Assembly: GCA_021203205.1 (NCBI GenBank)
Contig: JAJQBQ010000010.1
Location: forward strand, 49,514 to 113,513
Direction of reading: 5' to 3'
From: Lachnospiraceae bacterium
GTDB lineage: Bacteria > Bacillota > Clostridia > Lachnospirales > Lachnospiraceae
DNA: 64,000 nt
Numbering within the stretch: position 1 is the first letter of the stretch; each line of letters begins with the position of its first letter. The notes below the pieces were generated by a model that was given only the letters and a program-made list of their open reading frames with translations, was not told the origin of the DNA and searched no databases. Shown piece after piece: positions 43,705 through 53,135 of this stretch. Both the position numbers and the translations under genes were made by a program.

Positions 43705-44880
43705 ATGAACAATTTACATATCAAAAGGATCACAGCCGTCACAGAGGTTTTCCCGGACGGCCAGAAATGTACCGGCGTGGAGCTTTCCTACGACTGCATT
43801 TTCAAGGAAGAAATGGTGACGCGGGAAGACTTCGAGGTGCAGAACCGCACGGTCTTATCTGCATCCGTTCGCCCGGGCAAAGGAGAAGGCGGGTGCACAG
43901 TCTATCTTGCCCTTTCCCCGGATGACAGGGATGCGGCGACTTATCTGCCTCCCGGACCGCCATCCGAAGGCGGCATGGCGCATGTCATCCCGGCAAGAGT
44001 CCGAGTGGCGCAGATTCACAACCTCACAGCGGAAGACGGCTCACGGATCCCGGAAGCTCCCTGCGATGAAAATGATGCGGTGCGCAATTTTCTGGTGGAT
44101 GAATTCATCCAGGGTGAGTTCGAGGGTCTTGCCTATAATCTTTTCGTGCCGCGGAATTATGACGCGGCGAAGAAATATCCGCTGGTTCAGTTTATCCACG
44201 ATGCTTCTGTCTGCAGCGATGAGGTTCTCTGCACTTTGGCGCAGGGAGTCGGTGCACTGGTCTGGATGACGGAAGAAGCCCAGGCAAAGCAGGAATGCTT
44301 TGTGCTGGCACCGCAGTTCGCGCCGCCGACCATCGTGGAAGACAACGGATGGGTGGATGAACGGCTGGAAACGGAAAAGAGATTGCTGGACAAAATTGTC
44401 AGGGATTATTCCATAGACCCCTCACGCCTGTATACGACTGGCCAGTCCATGGGCTGCATGTCATCCATGGTGTTGAACCTAAGGTATCCGAATCTGTTTG
44501 CGGCGTCCTTCTTTGTCGCTGGCCAGTGGGATGAGCGGCAGTTCCGCGGCAGCGGACTGCAGAACAAGAATTTCTGGTTCCTGAATTCGCAGGGAGACGC
44601 AAAGGCATTTCCGGGGATGAACCAGATCCTGGTCGTGCTGGAACGTGAAGGTGCAAAGGTGGCGCGTGAGGTCTGGAGGGCGGACGAATTCCAGGAGACT
44701 TATCGGAAAAAACTTGAAAAACTGGCCGCGACTGGTGCGAATATGATTTATACGCCTTATGAGATCACAACTGTCGCAGACGGATGGCATTCTGGCGGAG
44801 GCGAGCACCATGTCACAACGTGGAAGCACGCTTATGGCATAGAAGCCGTGCGTGAATGGATGTTCTCAAAAAAGTTGTAA
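43705..44880 (+). CDS. Alpha/beta hydrolase (PHB-depolymerase/esterase-like)
   Basis: 391 residues from ATG 43705 (AAGGGGG upstream). An N-terminal Ig-like domain (residues ~1-125) precedes a hydrolase domain with LAYNLFVPRNYDAAKKYPLVQFIHDA, nucleophile GQSMG (TTGQSMGCMSSM) and a C-terminal catalytic His region (GGGEHHVTTW). This is the COG4099-type predicted peptidase/esterase arrangement. No signal peptide seen. Possibly a glycoside-ester or glucuronoyl-type esterase; the substrate cannot be inferred. Confidence 0.87.
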   Translation: MNNLHIKRITAVTEVFPDGQKCTGVELSYDCIFKEEMVTREDFEVQNRTVLSASVRPGKGEGGCTVYLALSPDDRDAATYLPPGPPSEGGMAHVIPARVRVAQIHNLTAEDGSRIPEAPCDENDAVRNFLVDEFIQGEFEGLAYNLFVPRNYDAAKKYPLVQFIHDASVCSDEVLCTLAQGVGALVWMTEEAQAKQECFVLAPQFAPPTIVEDNGWVDERLETEKRLLDKIVRDYSIDPSRLYTTGQSMGCMSSMVLNLRYPNLFAASFFVAGQWDERQFRGSGLQNKNFWFLNSQGDAKAFPGMNQILVVLEREGAKVAREVWRADEFQETYRKKLEKLAATGANMIYTPYEITTVADGWHSGGGEHHVTTWKHAYGIEAVREWMFSKKL

Positions 44881-44898
44881 GCTTCATCTTGAAGTGCT

Positions 44899-45189
44899 TC
44901 CGCTGTTCTTTGTATTGAAGTTGGAGCCATGTGCGAAGCGCATAAGTATAACGAAAAAGTTACTCACTGCCTGTGCGTCGTCCGGGATAATGAAAATGCA
45001 CCATTCAAGGTTCTTTCGCCCTGTGGAATATGCCAGGAGCGTTTACGCTTCTGGGGAGATGAAGTCCTGGTTGGCGTTACTTACAGCGGCCAGAAAATGA
45101 GATTTGTAACCTTAAAAGAGTTAACGCCTTTTCACTGGTCAGCTGCTTATAGCCGTGACGAGAAAGAGCGCTTTATCGAAGAAAACTAA
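44899..45189 (+). pseudogene. Cytidine-deaminase-family protein without its N-terminal half
   Basis: Codons from about 44902 read ASAVLCIEVGAMCEAHKYNEKVTHCLCVVRD and continue with SPCGICQERLRFWGDEVLVGV, the second zinc motif (PCGxCxE) of blasticidin-S/cytidine-deaminase-like enzymes. A TGA lies directly upstream, so the N-terminal strand and helix are missing. A shortened product could start at ATG 44929 but would lack part of the active site. Confidence 0.72.
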
Positions 45190-45280
45190 AGATGATTCCA
45201 ATTTAATGATGAGTTATACAGAACGAAAAATCGGGATTTGCATGATGAATTTTGACATTTCATTTAGAAGGTGATTGAAA

Positions 45281-45697
45281 ATGAATATAAAACGTGTAAA
45301 TGAAGAAGATAGCAGAATAGACAACTTTATCAACGAAGAATTCTCAGCTTATGGTGAGCAAAACAATGTTGATTTGAATTTTAATGAATTCTGTTTTATC
45401 GCCGAAAGCGATGATGGTGAAATATTAGGCGCCATTACAGGTCGTGCATATTACAATGAGGTGCATATAGGTGATTTGATCATACATAAAGCTTATAGAA
45501 AATGCGGATTGGGAAGCAAGCTCGTTTCAGCAGTTGAGGAAGCTTTTCAAAATGCAGGATATGATAAGATTACACTCACGACTTTTGGATTTCAAGCACC
45601 TGAATTCTATAAGAAACTTGGGTATACTGTTGAATTCATTCGAGAAGATAAAAACCCGAAACTATGTAAGTATTTTTTATCAAAGCATATCATTTGA
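45281..45697 (+). CDS. GNAT-family N-acetyltransferase, AT-rich
   Basis: 138 residues from ATG 45281 (AAGGTGAT upstream). The acetyl-CoA motif is IHKAYRKCGLGSKLVSAVEEAF, preceded by GDLI, and the C-terminal APEFYKKLGYTVEF is characteristic. GC content is visibly lower than in the neighbours (A/T-rich third positions), pointing to recent acquisition from an AT-rich genome. Substrate unknown. Confidence 0.88.
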   Translation: MNIKRVNEEDSRIDNFINEEFSAYGEQNNVDLNFNEFCFIAESDDGEILGAITGRAYYNEVHIGDLIIHKAYRKCGLGSKLVSAVEEAFQNAGYDKITLTTFGFQAPEFYKKLGYTVEFIREDKNPKLCKYFLSKHII

Positions 45698-45791
45698 TAA
45701 CTTCCAGTTTATCGAGGGTAAATGGAGAAGAATCTACAGGCAATATCCTTTTTTTGGATAAAGTGACGGAAATGATGTAATGGGAGGTCGT

Positions 45792-46547
45792 ATGAACATC
45801 CAGTGGAACCCAGAGGAATATACGAAAAACTTTGGTTTTGTCCCTAATTACGGGGAAGACGTATTAAAGCTGATTAATGCGCCGCCTGGCAGCTATGTGG
45901 TGGACCTCGGATGTGGAAATGGTGCATTGACACAGAAACTGCAGGAGATGGGATATCGTGTCGAGGGAGTAGATGATTCGGGAGATATGATTTTATGCGC
46001 GGGCAAGCTTCATCCTGATATAAAATTCACACACGCAAATGCCCTTACCTTTCGATTGGAAGAAAAGGCGGACGTAGTTTTCTCGAATGCAGTATTTCAC
46101 TGGATCGATGAAAAGAACCAGCGGAAACTTGCTGAAAATATTTTCCGTAATCTTAAAACGGGCGGAATCCTGGTTTGTGAGTTCGGCGGCTATGGATGTG
46201 CGGAAACTGTCCACAGCGCTCTGCAGGAGTCATTTGAGAGCCACGGCCTTACCTATCCCAGAGCCTTTTACTTCCCGACGATAGGGCAGTATGCTTCAAT
46301 CCTGGAAGGAGCGGGATTTCGCGTGGAATTTGCTCACCTGTTTGATCGGCCTACGATGCAAAACACTGCGGATGGTGCGGCAGATTGGATCCGGATGTTT
46401 GTAAAGGCACCTTTCTCTGGAATGTCAGCTGACTTGAAGGATGAAATAATAGCAGAGGCGGTTGAAAAAATCCGACCTAAGCTTCTGACTGGAGAAGGGT
46501 GGATGATAGATTATGTCCGTATTCGTGTGAAAGCATGGAGAAAATAG
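45792..46547 (+). CDS. SAM-dependent class I methyltransferase
   Basis: 251 residues from ATG 45792 (GGGAGG upstream). Motif I is VVDLGCGNGALTQKL, motif II region YRVEGVDDSGDMI, and FSNAVFHWIDEKNQRKL matches the trans-aconitate 2-methyltransferase/Methyltransf_11 group, as does the QNTADGAADWIRMF segment. Small-molecule carboxyl O-methyltransferase is plausible; substrate not determined. Confidence 0.88.
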   Translation: MNIQWNPEEYTKNFGFVPNYGEDVLKLINAPPGSYVVDLGCGNGALTQKLQEMGYRVEGVDDSGDMILCAGKLHPDIKFTHANALTFRLEEKADVVFSNAVFHWIDEKNQRKLAENIFRNLKTGGILVCEFGGYGCAETVHSALQESFESHGLTYPRAFYFPTIGQYASILEGAGFRVEFAHLFDRPTMQNTADGAADWIRMFVKAPFSGMSADLKDEIIAEAVEKIRPKLLTGEGWMIDYVRIRVKAWRK

Positions 46548-46695
46548 ACAGAATTGGTTGCTGATAAAGGAATGCAGCGGGCAAAGAGGCGTTAAAGGGT
46601 TATGCTGGGCATCCGTTGCATATTGAAACCGGCATTCTAGCAGATCGTGAATTGCATGACATATATGACTACGCGTGAATATTGTCGCTAATTAT

Positions 46696-46743
46696 GAACC
46701 GCGGGGCAGGTGTCTGTAACTACTGACACCTGCCCCGCGGTTC
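46696..46743. repeat. Perfect 19-bp palindrome with 10-nt loop
   Basis: GAACCGCGGGGCAGGTGTC (46696-46714) and its exact complement GACACCTGCCCCGCGGTTC (46725-46743). The AGGTGTC-N-GACACCT core is of the REP-like type seen in many bacteria. It could also be a very strong terminator for the methyltransferase, but no T-run follows. Confidence 0.85.
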
Positions 46744-46854
46744 GACAAAAATAGGCGTTTTGGGAATTGCTTTTTCTGGTGATTTCCTATATAATCTTGA
46801 GAAGTTTTTTATTAAAAACATGCGGTTTGCTTAAAATGGAGGGCGAGACGGTCA

Positions 46855-47039
46855 TGGAAATCCTCTGGGTCTGGGTCGGCAAGCAGAGAGGCTATTACGT
46901 TGCAGACCGCAGTTTTTCTGTTCCGGAACTTCGCATACTGATCGACGCGGTGCGGGCAGCCAACTTTATCACCGAAAAGAAGACGGATCAGAAGGTGATT
47001 TTTGACCGTGAAGGCTGTAAGCATACCTCTGCAGGTTAA
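46855..47039 (+). pseudogene. Internal fragment of a WYL-domain (DeoR-like) regulator
   Basis: The frame reads VGKQRGYYVADRSFSVPELRILIDAVRAANFITEKK, which is the linker between HTH and WYL domains of these regulators. Both the HTH and the WYL domain are missing. Bases 46878-46915 are identical to 25348-25385 at the 5' junction of the ABC relic. Confidence 0.72.
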
Positions 47040-47132
47040 TCATTGAAGGATAACAGGTAGAATAGGCTGTAAAACGAATGACAGCACAGTAAGAAATGTA
47101 GATTTTTTCAGAGATCGGAGGATCTGTTTAAT

Positions 47133-50126
47133 ATGAGTAAAGTTCTTGATTTACAGCTGCAGCAGGGACTGGAGACGGCTTTTCTTAACAGCCATATTCA
47201 GTCAAATCTTGCTTACCGTCCGGAATTTGTTTCTAATGATTTGAAGCAGGGCAAGAGCGTGCTGGCCGCTATAGAGCAGGAGCTTCGGAACTGCGAAGAA
47301 TTCTATATCAGCGTAGCTTTTATTTCCAGGGGCGGCCTCACACCGCTCCTGCAGATTTTAAAGGAAGTGGCGGAAAAAGGCATCCACGGGCAGATCCTCA
47401 CGACAGACTATGAGATGTTCAACGACCCGGTGTCATTGGACAAACTGCATTCGTTGAAGAATATTGAGTTAAAAATGTACCGAACGCGGGACGATAAAAA
47501 CGGATTTCACACAAAAGGGTACATTTTTAAGCAGGAAGAACTGTATCATATTATCATTGGCAGCTCGAATCTGACAGGTAAAGCGCTGAAAATCAACCAG
47601 GAATGGAATGCGAAGCTGGTCGGCTATGAGACCGGCGAAGTGGTTGGCGAGGTGTTGGAGGAGTTTCGCAGGCTGTGGAATTCGACGGACAGCGAAGATT
47701 ACGAGGAATTCATTGAGGACTACCGCTTAAAATATAATCTTGTAAAGAAACAGAGGCAAATTGCCAGATTACAGTCCCCGGTATCGTTGCCGCAGTATAC
47801 GCTGAAACCGAATAAAATGCAGGTCGCCTTTGTGAGAAATGTACGTCATTTACAGGAAAGCGGAGAGAAAAAGGCTCTTCTGGTGTCCGCGACAGCTACC
47901 GGAAAAACCTACGCTTCGGCCTTTGCCTTCCGCGAGATGAATCCGCGTAAGGTTCTGTTTCTGGTGCATCGGGAAACTATCGCGGAACAGGCGATGGAAA
48001 GCTACGAGAGAGTCTTTGGCAGACGACGTGCGGACGACACCGAGTACGTATTCCGGCTGCTGTCCGGGAACACCTCTGCGAATCTGGACGAAATCCGGAA
48101 GGCGGACTTTATCTTTGCGACGGTGCAGACTATGTGCAAAGAGAGCGTGTATCGACACTTTTTACCGGACGAATTTTCCCAAATATGTATCGATGAAAGC
48201 CAGCACAGTGGCGCAGAGAGTTATCGAAGGCTCATGGCGTACTTTCAGCCGGACTTCTGGCTTGGCATGACGGCCACCCCGGAGACGAACCGGTTTGATG
48301 TCTATGAGATCTTTGACCACAATATCGCCTATGAGATCCGCCTGAAACAGGCGCTGGAGGAGGATCTGCTGTGCCCGTTCCATTATTTTGGCATCACGGA
48401 CATCGAGATCGACGGGGAAGTCATCGGCGACGAGGATGACGCGGAAAATTTCCGGGCATTCGGGCGCCTGACCTGCGATGAGCGGGTGGATTATGTTATC
48501 TCCCAGGCGGAGTATTACGGTCACTGCGGGGACAGGGTGAAGGGACTCATTTTCTGCAGCCGGAAAGAAGAGGCGAAGGAGCTGTCGCGCAAGTTCAACG
48601 AGCGCGGGTACCGAACGGAGGCCTTGACCGGGGAGGACAGCATCGCGAAGAGGGAAGCTGCGATTGCACGGCTGGTGAAGGATGTTGGTTTCTCAGAAGC
48701 AGAAGAGATACAGGAAGACTATCTTGACTACTTAATTACCGTGGATGTATTTTCGGAAGGTGTAGACATCCCGGAAGTCAACCAGGTCATCATGCTCCGC
48801 CCGACCCAGTCCGCGATCGTTTTTGTACAGCAGTTGGGGCGAGGCTTGAGAAAGTCGCGCGGCAAGGAATTTGTGGTGGTGCTGGATTTTATCGGAAATT
48901 ACAAAAAGAACTTCCTGATCCCGATCGCACTTTCCGGCGACCGCAGCTACAACAAAGACAACATTCGGCGCTATGTGATGGAGGGCGACCGGGTGATCCC
49001 GGGAATTTCCACCATTCATTTCGATGAGATCAGCCGAAAGCGCATCTTCGCTGCCATTGACAGCTCGAACTTCAACGATGTGAGGCTGATCCGCGAGAAT
49101 TATACGAACCTGAAGTTCAAACTGGGGCGCATCCCGAAGCTGAAGGATTTCGATGATTACGGCGAGATGGATGTCTGCCGCATTTTCGACAACGCTTCGC
49201 TGGGCTCCTATTACAAGTTCCTTGTAAAATATGAGAAGGAATACCACGTTCGCCTGTCCGCGGCGGAGGAAAAGATGGTAGAATTCATCTCCAAAAAGCT
49301 GGCCTCCGGGAAGCGGATACAGGAACTGGAGCTTTTAAAAAGGCTATTGGTTTATAAGCACGGTATTTTCCACGATCTGCGGAAATCGCTGCAGGAAAAT
49401 TATGACATTTCGCTGGATGAAAACGCGGATGAGAACCTGGTCAACATGATGACGAACGAATTCCCGACCAGCGCGGCGAAGAAGACCTATGAAACCTGCA
49501 TTTTCATCCGAAAAGAAGGCGCGGATTACGGCATCTCGCCATCCTTCGAGAAAATGCTGGGGAACCCGGATTTCTATGATATCGTAAAGGAGCTGATCGA
49601 TTTCGGTATTTCCAGATACCAGGCGAATTTCAGCGAGCGCTACCAGAACACAGATTTTGTGTTATATCAGAAATACACCTACGAGGATGTCTGCCGTCTC
49701 TTAAACTGGGAGAGCAACGAGGTGCCGTTAAACATTGGCGGTTACAAGTTTGACCGGCGAACAAGGACGCTGCCGGTGTTTATTAACTATGACAAGGCCG
49801 ATGACATCAGCGACACGACGAAGTACGAAGACCATTTTGTGGACTCCGGCACCCTGATCGCCATCTCCAAATCGGGCAGGGCCATCGACTCGGAGGATGT
49901 TCAGAACTTCCTTCATGCCAGAGAGCGTGGCATTGACGTGCATCTGCTGGTGCGGAAGAATAAGGATGACAAGATATCGAAGGAATTTTACTACCTGGGC
50001 CGTATGTTCGCGACTGGGCAGAAGCAGGAGTTCCAGATGCCCAACACGACCAAGACGGCAGTGGAGATCGAGTGGAAGCTGGACACGCCGGTGAGGGAGG
50101 ATATCTATCAGTATATTATCGGCTAA
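47133..50126 (+). CDS. PLD nuclease-SF2 helicase-DUF3427 protein
   Basis: 997 residues. Residues ~40-190 form a phospholipase-D/HKD nuclease-like domain (HTKGYIF...IIIGSSNLTGKAL). Residues ~225-640 are an SF2 helicase: motif I SATATGKTYAS, motif II CIDESQH, motif III GMTATPETNR, motif VI QQLGRGLRKSRGK. The C-terminal ~400 residues are DUF3427 (FVLYQKYTYEDVCRLLNWE). A DNA-processing or genome-defence ATPase is expected. GGAGG precedes ATG 47133. The next gene is a Nudix pyrophosphohydrolase, a pairing I believe is recurrent, and a restriction-enzyme fragment follows. Confidence 0.92.
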   Translation: MSKVLDLQLQQGLETAFLNSHIQSNLAYRPEFVSNDLKQGKSVLAAIEQELRNCEEFYISVAFISRGGLTPLLQILKEVAEKGIHGQILTTDYEMFNDPVSLDKLHSLKNIELKMYRTRDDKNGFHTKGYIFKQEELYHIIIGSSNLTGKALKINQEWNAKLVGYETGEVVGEVLEEFRRLWNSTDSEDYEEFIEDYRLKYNLVKKQRQIARLQSPVSLPQYTLKPNKMQVAFVRNVRHLQESGEKKALLVSATATGKTYASAFAFREMNPRKVLFLVHRETIAEQAMESYERVFGRRRADDTEYVFRLLSGNTSANLDEIRKADFIFATVQTMCKESVYRHFLPDEFSQICIDESQHSGAESYRRLMAYFQPDFWLGMTATPETNRFDVYEIFDHNIAYEIRLKQALEEDLLCPFHYFGITDIEIDGEVIGDEDDAENFRAFGRLTCDERVDYVISQAEYYGHCGDRVKGLIFCSRKEEAKELSRKFNERGYRTEALTGEDSIAKREAAIARLVKDVGFSEAEEIQEDYLDYLITVDVFSEGVDIPEVNQVIMLRPTQSAIVFVQQLGRGLRKSRGKEFVVVLDFIGNYKKNFLIPIALSGDRSYNKDNIRRYVMEGDRVIPGISTIHFDEISRKRIFAAIDSSNFNDVRLIRENYTNLKFKLGRIPKLKDFDDYGEMDVCRIFDNASLGSYYKFLVKYEKEYHVRLSAAEEKMVEFISKKLASGKRIQELELLKRLLVYKHGIFHDLRKSLQENYDISLDENADENLVNMMTNEFPTSAAKKTYETCIFIRKEGADYGISPSFEKMLGNPDFYDIVKELIDFGISRYQANFSERYQNTDFVLYQKYTYEDVCRLLNWESNEVPLNIGGYKFDRRTRTLPVFINYDKADDISDTTKYEDHFVDSGTLIAISKSGRAIDSEDVQNFLHARERGIDVHLLVRKNKDDKISKEFYYLGRMFATGQKQEFQMPNTTKTAVEIEWKLDTPVREDIYQYIIG

Positions 50127-50173
50127 TAAGCAGCAAAGGTCGATTCATTTACGTGGTGCTGGAAAGGAAAAAT

Positions 50174-50560
50174 ATGAAAACGGTAAAGGTAGTAGCTGCC
50201 GTAATTCGGCATGAGGACAAAATTTTTGCGACACAGCGCGGTTATGGCGAATATAAAGACGGCTGGGAGTTTCCCGGCGGGAAGGTGGAGGCCGGAGAGA
50301 CACCACAGCAGGCTTTGGTGCGGGAAATCAGGGAAGAACTTGACACAGTAATCGCGGTTGGCGCGAAAATCGACACTGTAGAATATGATTATCCGACCTT
50401 TCATCTTTCGATGGATTGCTTTTGGGCCGAAGTGATTTCCGGAGATTTGGTTTTAAGGGAACATGAGGCGGCCAGATGGCTGGTGAAAGAAGAGCTCTAC
50501 AGTGTGGACTGGTTGCCGGCAGATATAACGTTGATCAGTGAGATAGAAAAGCACATGTAG
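50174..50560 (+). CDS. MutT-like Nudix (deoxy)nucleoside triphosphate pyrophosphohydrolase
   Basis: 128 residues from ATG 50174 (GGAAAGGAA upstream), 47 bases after the helicase gene. The Nudix box is complete: GGKVEAGETPQQALVREIREELDTVI. The N-terminus VKVVAAVIRHEDKIFATQRGYGEYKDGWEFPGGK is that of MutT/CTP pyrophosphohydrolase-type enzymes. It would hydrolyse oxidised or non-canonical NTPs to NMPs. Tight linkage suggests co-expression and a joint role with the helicase. Confidence 0.92.
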   Translation: MKTVKVVAAVIRHEDKIFATQRGYGEYKDGWEFPGGKVEAGETPQQALVREIREELDTVIAVGAKIDTVEYDYPTFHLSMDCFWAEVISGDLVLREHEAARWLVKEELYSVDWLPADITLISEIEKHM

Positions 50561-50620
50561 CAGACAGGCCTGCGAGGCCAGAAAAACTGATTTTGCATGA
50601 TGGCTTTGAAAGAAGGAAAA

Positions 50621-51067
50621 ATGTGTGACACGACTGAGCAAGCCATTCATATGGTGCTTAAAGAGAAAAAGGCTTATTGGCAATTTTTATCTGCTGATAA
50701 CATTGAAGAGATGAATGGCAAGCGAAATGGTATAAAGCTTCCCATTTCTGCAATCAATTTATTCTTCTCCTTTCAAGAACAGAGGAAAAGGGGAAATTTG
50801 AACAAGAGGGGAATCATTCGGTGGCAGAATTGTTTTATTACAGAGTGCAATTTTATATGGCATTCCAAAAAGATGGAATTGTGGATTACAGGATTCGAAA
50901 AAGATTTTCCTTTTCGCGATCCGGATTATACAGGTGCTATACTTGTACTTGTGAAAGATGAGGGGGATAGCTATCAGGGGTTTATTCTTAATACAGAGGA
51001 TAGTATGGAGGAATTTATGGATATAGTTGGCGTTTGCCCGGTAGAAACAGGAATTATAAAATTTTAA
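50621..51067 (+). pseudogene. EcoRII-N-like DNA-binding domain of a restriction enzyme, catalytic part missing
   Basis: 148 residues from ATG 50621 (AGAAGGA upstream). The pattern AYWQFLSADNIEEMNGKRNGIKLP resembles the B3-like effector-DNA-binding domain (LSaND-GetG-hqaGi-iP) of EcoRII/BfiI-type endonucleases. The nuclease domain that should follow is absent. A/T-rich compared with its surroundings, so probably acquired. The assignment rests on one conserved region and is moderate. Confidence 0.5.
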
Positions 51068-51133
51068 ATAATTCTATCGCAGTATTGAGCAGATGAATAT
51101 AGCGGGCTGCTGTTCCTGCCGTCTGAAACTCAA

Positions 51134-51495
51134 ATGGTGTCAGATTTCCTCGATGAGCTGATTGAGGACTCGCCATCATCAGCATTTGAAAGAGCGACGC
51201 TGCCGCAGGGAATCGAGGAGCGCCTTGCCAAAGTAGACTGGGATCGCAGAGAGGTCATGATTGGCTTTGTGCGCAACGATGAACAGATGCAGCGTGAAAC
51301 TATTACTATACATACAAACAGAACGTATCCACGGAAAAACGCCCGATTTACTATGTGGCGTTGTACCGGAAAGGAACAGGGATTGAATATTATGGCAAAG
51401 TCCTGACAACCCAGGAATGCGTGCGGGAACAGATCCCCGGAGCATCGAATAGGATGTTTGTTATCTGTTCAGAGTCAGCAAATGGATCAGGTTAA
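51134..51495 (+). pseudogene. Frameshifted fragment of an unrecognised protein
   Basis: VSDFLDELIEDSPSSAFERATLPQGIEERLAKVDWDRREVMIGFVRNDEQ is followed in another frame by TEKRPIYYVALYRKGTGIEYYGKVLTTQECVREQIPG, ending TAA 51493-51495. The two frames read as one interrupted gene. Family not recognised; the second part recalls nuclease-linked proteins but this is a guess. Confidence 0.4.
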
Positions 51496-51542
51496 AGAAT
51501 CCAATCCATCCGCAGGCATTTGGACCGAATCCGATAGCCTAT

Positions 51543-51827
51543 ATGAATTACTTTTTGCTGACGCACAGCGAAAAATACCCGGAGCTTCATCTGAGGAATG
51601 AATCGGAGTACCGCTTCTTTACGGAATTAAAGAGAAGAGTTAAACAGGTGACTGTGGATGAAGGGACGGAGGCTTCCGGGTTTGATCTGGATGGAAAGGA
51701 AGTGCTGTTTGAGGACGGCAGGATTCATCTGATCGAGAACGGGCAGGAAACAGATCATTGCCTGATAAGTGATTTTGCACAGAGGCCAAATGCTGTTTTT
51801 CGGCGGTTGATGAAACGAAGCTGTTAG
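51543..51827 (+). CDS. Small open frame, possibly the 3' part of the preceding relic
   Basis: 95 residues (MNYFLLTHSEKYPELHLRNESEYRFFTELKRRV, then FDLDGKEVLFEDGRIHLIENGQ). No ribosome site, no recognised family. It lies in the decayed stretch between the restriction-enzyme fragment and the DUF1848 fragment. Confidence 0.35.
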   Translation: MNYFLLTHSEKYPELHLRNESEYRFFTELKRRVKQVTVDEGTEASGFDLDGKEVLFEDGRIHLIENGQETDHCLISDFAQRPNAVFRRLMKRSC

Positions 51828-51852
51828 CTTAACTATTACGGAGGCATGAACA

Positions 51853-52113
51853 TTGATTTTACAGACCGGACTTCGAACGGATATTCCTGCGTTTTATGCT
51901 AAATGGTTTGCCGAACGCCTGAAAGCGGGATATGTCTGTGTTCGCAATCCGTATAATCCGGTATCCGTGACGCGATACAAAATATCCCCCGATGTAATTG
52001 ATCTGATTGCTTTCTGTACAAAGAATCCGGAGCCGATGTTTCCTTATATGGAATTGCTGCGGTCGTACGGTCAGTATTGTTTTGTTAACATACGCATGAT
52101 GAGAAGGAATTGA
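51853..52113 (+). pseudogene. DUF1848 protein, N-terminal 85 residues only
   Basis: TTG 51853 starts ILQTGLRTDIPAFYAKWFAERLKAGYVCVRNPYNPVSVTRYKISPDVIDLIAFCTKNPEPM, the canonical start of DUF1848 proteins of ~300 residues. The frame ends after YGQYCFVNIRMMRRN where the conserved core should continue. The Fe-S cysteines of the family's C-terminal part are lost. Confidence 0.8.
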
Positions 52114-52145
52114 AGCAAAGCATTTGTTCGAAGGAGAAAACTACA

Positions 52146-53099
52146 ATGCCCTTTACAATTATCCGCAATGATATCACGAAAGTAAAAGCAGATGCCATCG
52201 TAAACACCGCAAATCCAAATCCGGTTTATGCTTCCGGAACCGATGCGGCGGTTTATCAGGCTGCAGGGGCGGAGCTGCTGCTGGCGGAGCGGAAAAAGAT
52301 TGGAAAAATCGAGCGCGGACACGTTGTGGTCACACCGGCCTTTGCGCTTCCGGCGAAATATATCATACATACGGTGGGGCCGTCCTGGACGGACGGTCTG
52401 CATGGGGAATTTGAAATCCTTGCGGACTGTTATAAGAATTCGTTGGGAAAAGCTGCCGAACTGCGGTGCGAGAGTATCGCATTCCCACTGATCGCGACTG
52501 GAACTTACGGGTTCCCGAAGGATAAGGCTCTGCAGATCGCAATAACACAGATCAGCGCTTTCCTTTTGGCGCATGAAATGCAGGTGATCCTGACCGTTTT
52601 TGACCGGCAGTCCTTTGAACTGTCCGGAAGAGTGTTTCAAAATGTGGACGCTTTCATTGATGAATACTATGTGGAAGAAAAGAAAAAGACGGAATATCGG
52701 TTTTCCAATGTAAGAAGGACGGAATCAGAGAAGAGTCTGGATGCTACGCTGGGTCAGGCCGGGGAGACTTTCCAGCAGAGACTTCTGCACCTGATCGATG
52801 AACGTGGGCTTTCCGATGTGGAAGTATATAAGAGCGCCAATCTGGACCGCAAGCTGTTTTCAAAAATCAGATGCAACGAAAATTATAAACCGCGCAAAAA
52901 TACGGCGCTTGCGCTTGCTATTGCGCTGAAACTGGATCTGGATGAGACAGCCGATTTGCTGAAAAGAGCGGGTCTGGCACTGTCACCGAGCAGTATATCG
53001 GATCTGATCATAGAGTACTTTATTTCAAAAAAGGATTACGATATCTACGAAATCAACATGGCCCTTTTTGAGCATGAGCAGCCGCTTCTGGTGGAATAA
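52146..53099 (+). CDS. Macrodomain protein with C-terminal helix-turn-helix-like domain
   Basis: 317 residues from ATG 52146. Residues 1-165 are a macrodomain (KADAIVNTANPNPVYASGTDAAVY, IIHTVGPSW, FPLIATGTYGFPKDKA). A linker is followed by a Xre-like helical domain: LLHLIDERGLSDVEVYKSANLDRKLFSKIRCNENYKPRKNTALALAIALKLDLDETADLLKRAG. The first part binds or hydrolyses ADP-ribose derivatives; the second could bind DNA, suggesting an ADP-ribose-sensing regulator (inference). The neighbour at 53.4 kb is an ADP-ribosylglycohydrolase. Confidence 0.9.
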   Translation: MPFTIIRNDITKVKADAIVNTANPNPVYASGTDAAVYQAAGAELLLAERKKIGKIERGHVVVTPAFALPAKYIIHTVGPSWTDGLHGEFEILADCYKNSLGKAAELRCESIAFPLIATGTYGFPKDKALQIAITQISAFLLAHEMQVILTVFDRQSFELSGRVFQNVDAFIDEYYVEEKKKTEYRFSNVRRTESEKSLDATLGQAGETFQQRLLHLIDERGLSDVEVYKSANLDRKLFSKIRCNENYKPRKNTALALAIALKLDLDETADLLKRAGLALSPSSISDLIIEYFISKKDYDIYEINMALFEHEQPLLVE

Positions 53100-53135
53100 C
53101 ACTTGCAGTCACCTGAATCAGAGGCATAGCGTGCA

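Noticed and set aside
46696..46743. CRISPR repeat or attachment site
   Set aside because: A single palindrome with no spaced copies and no cas genes; REP-like element is the better reading.
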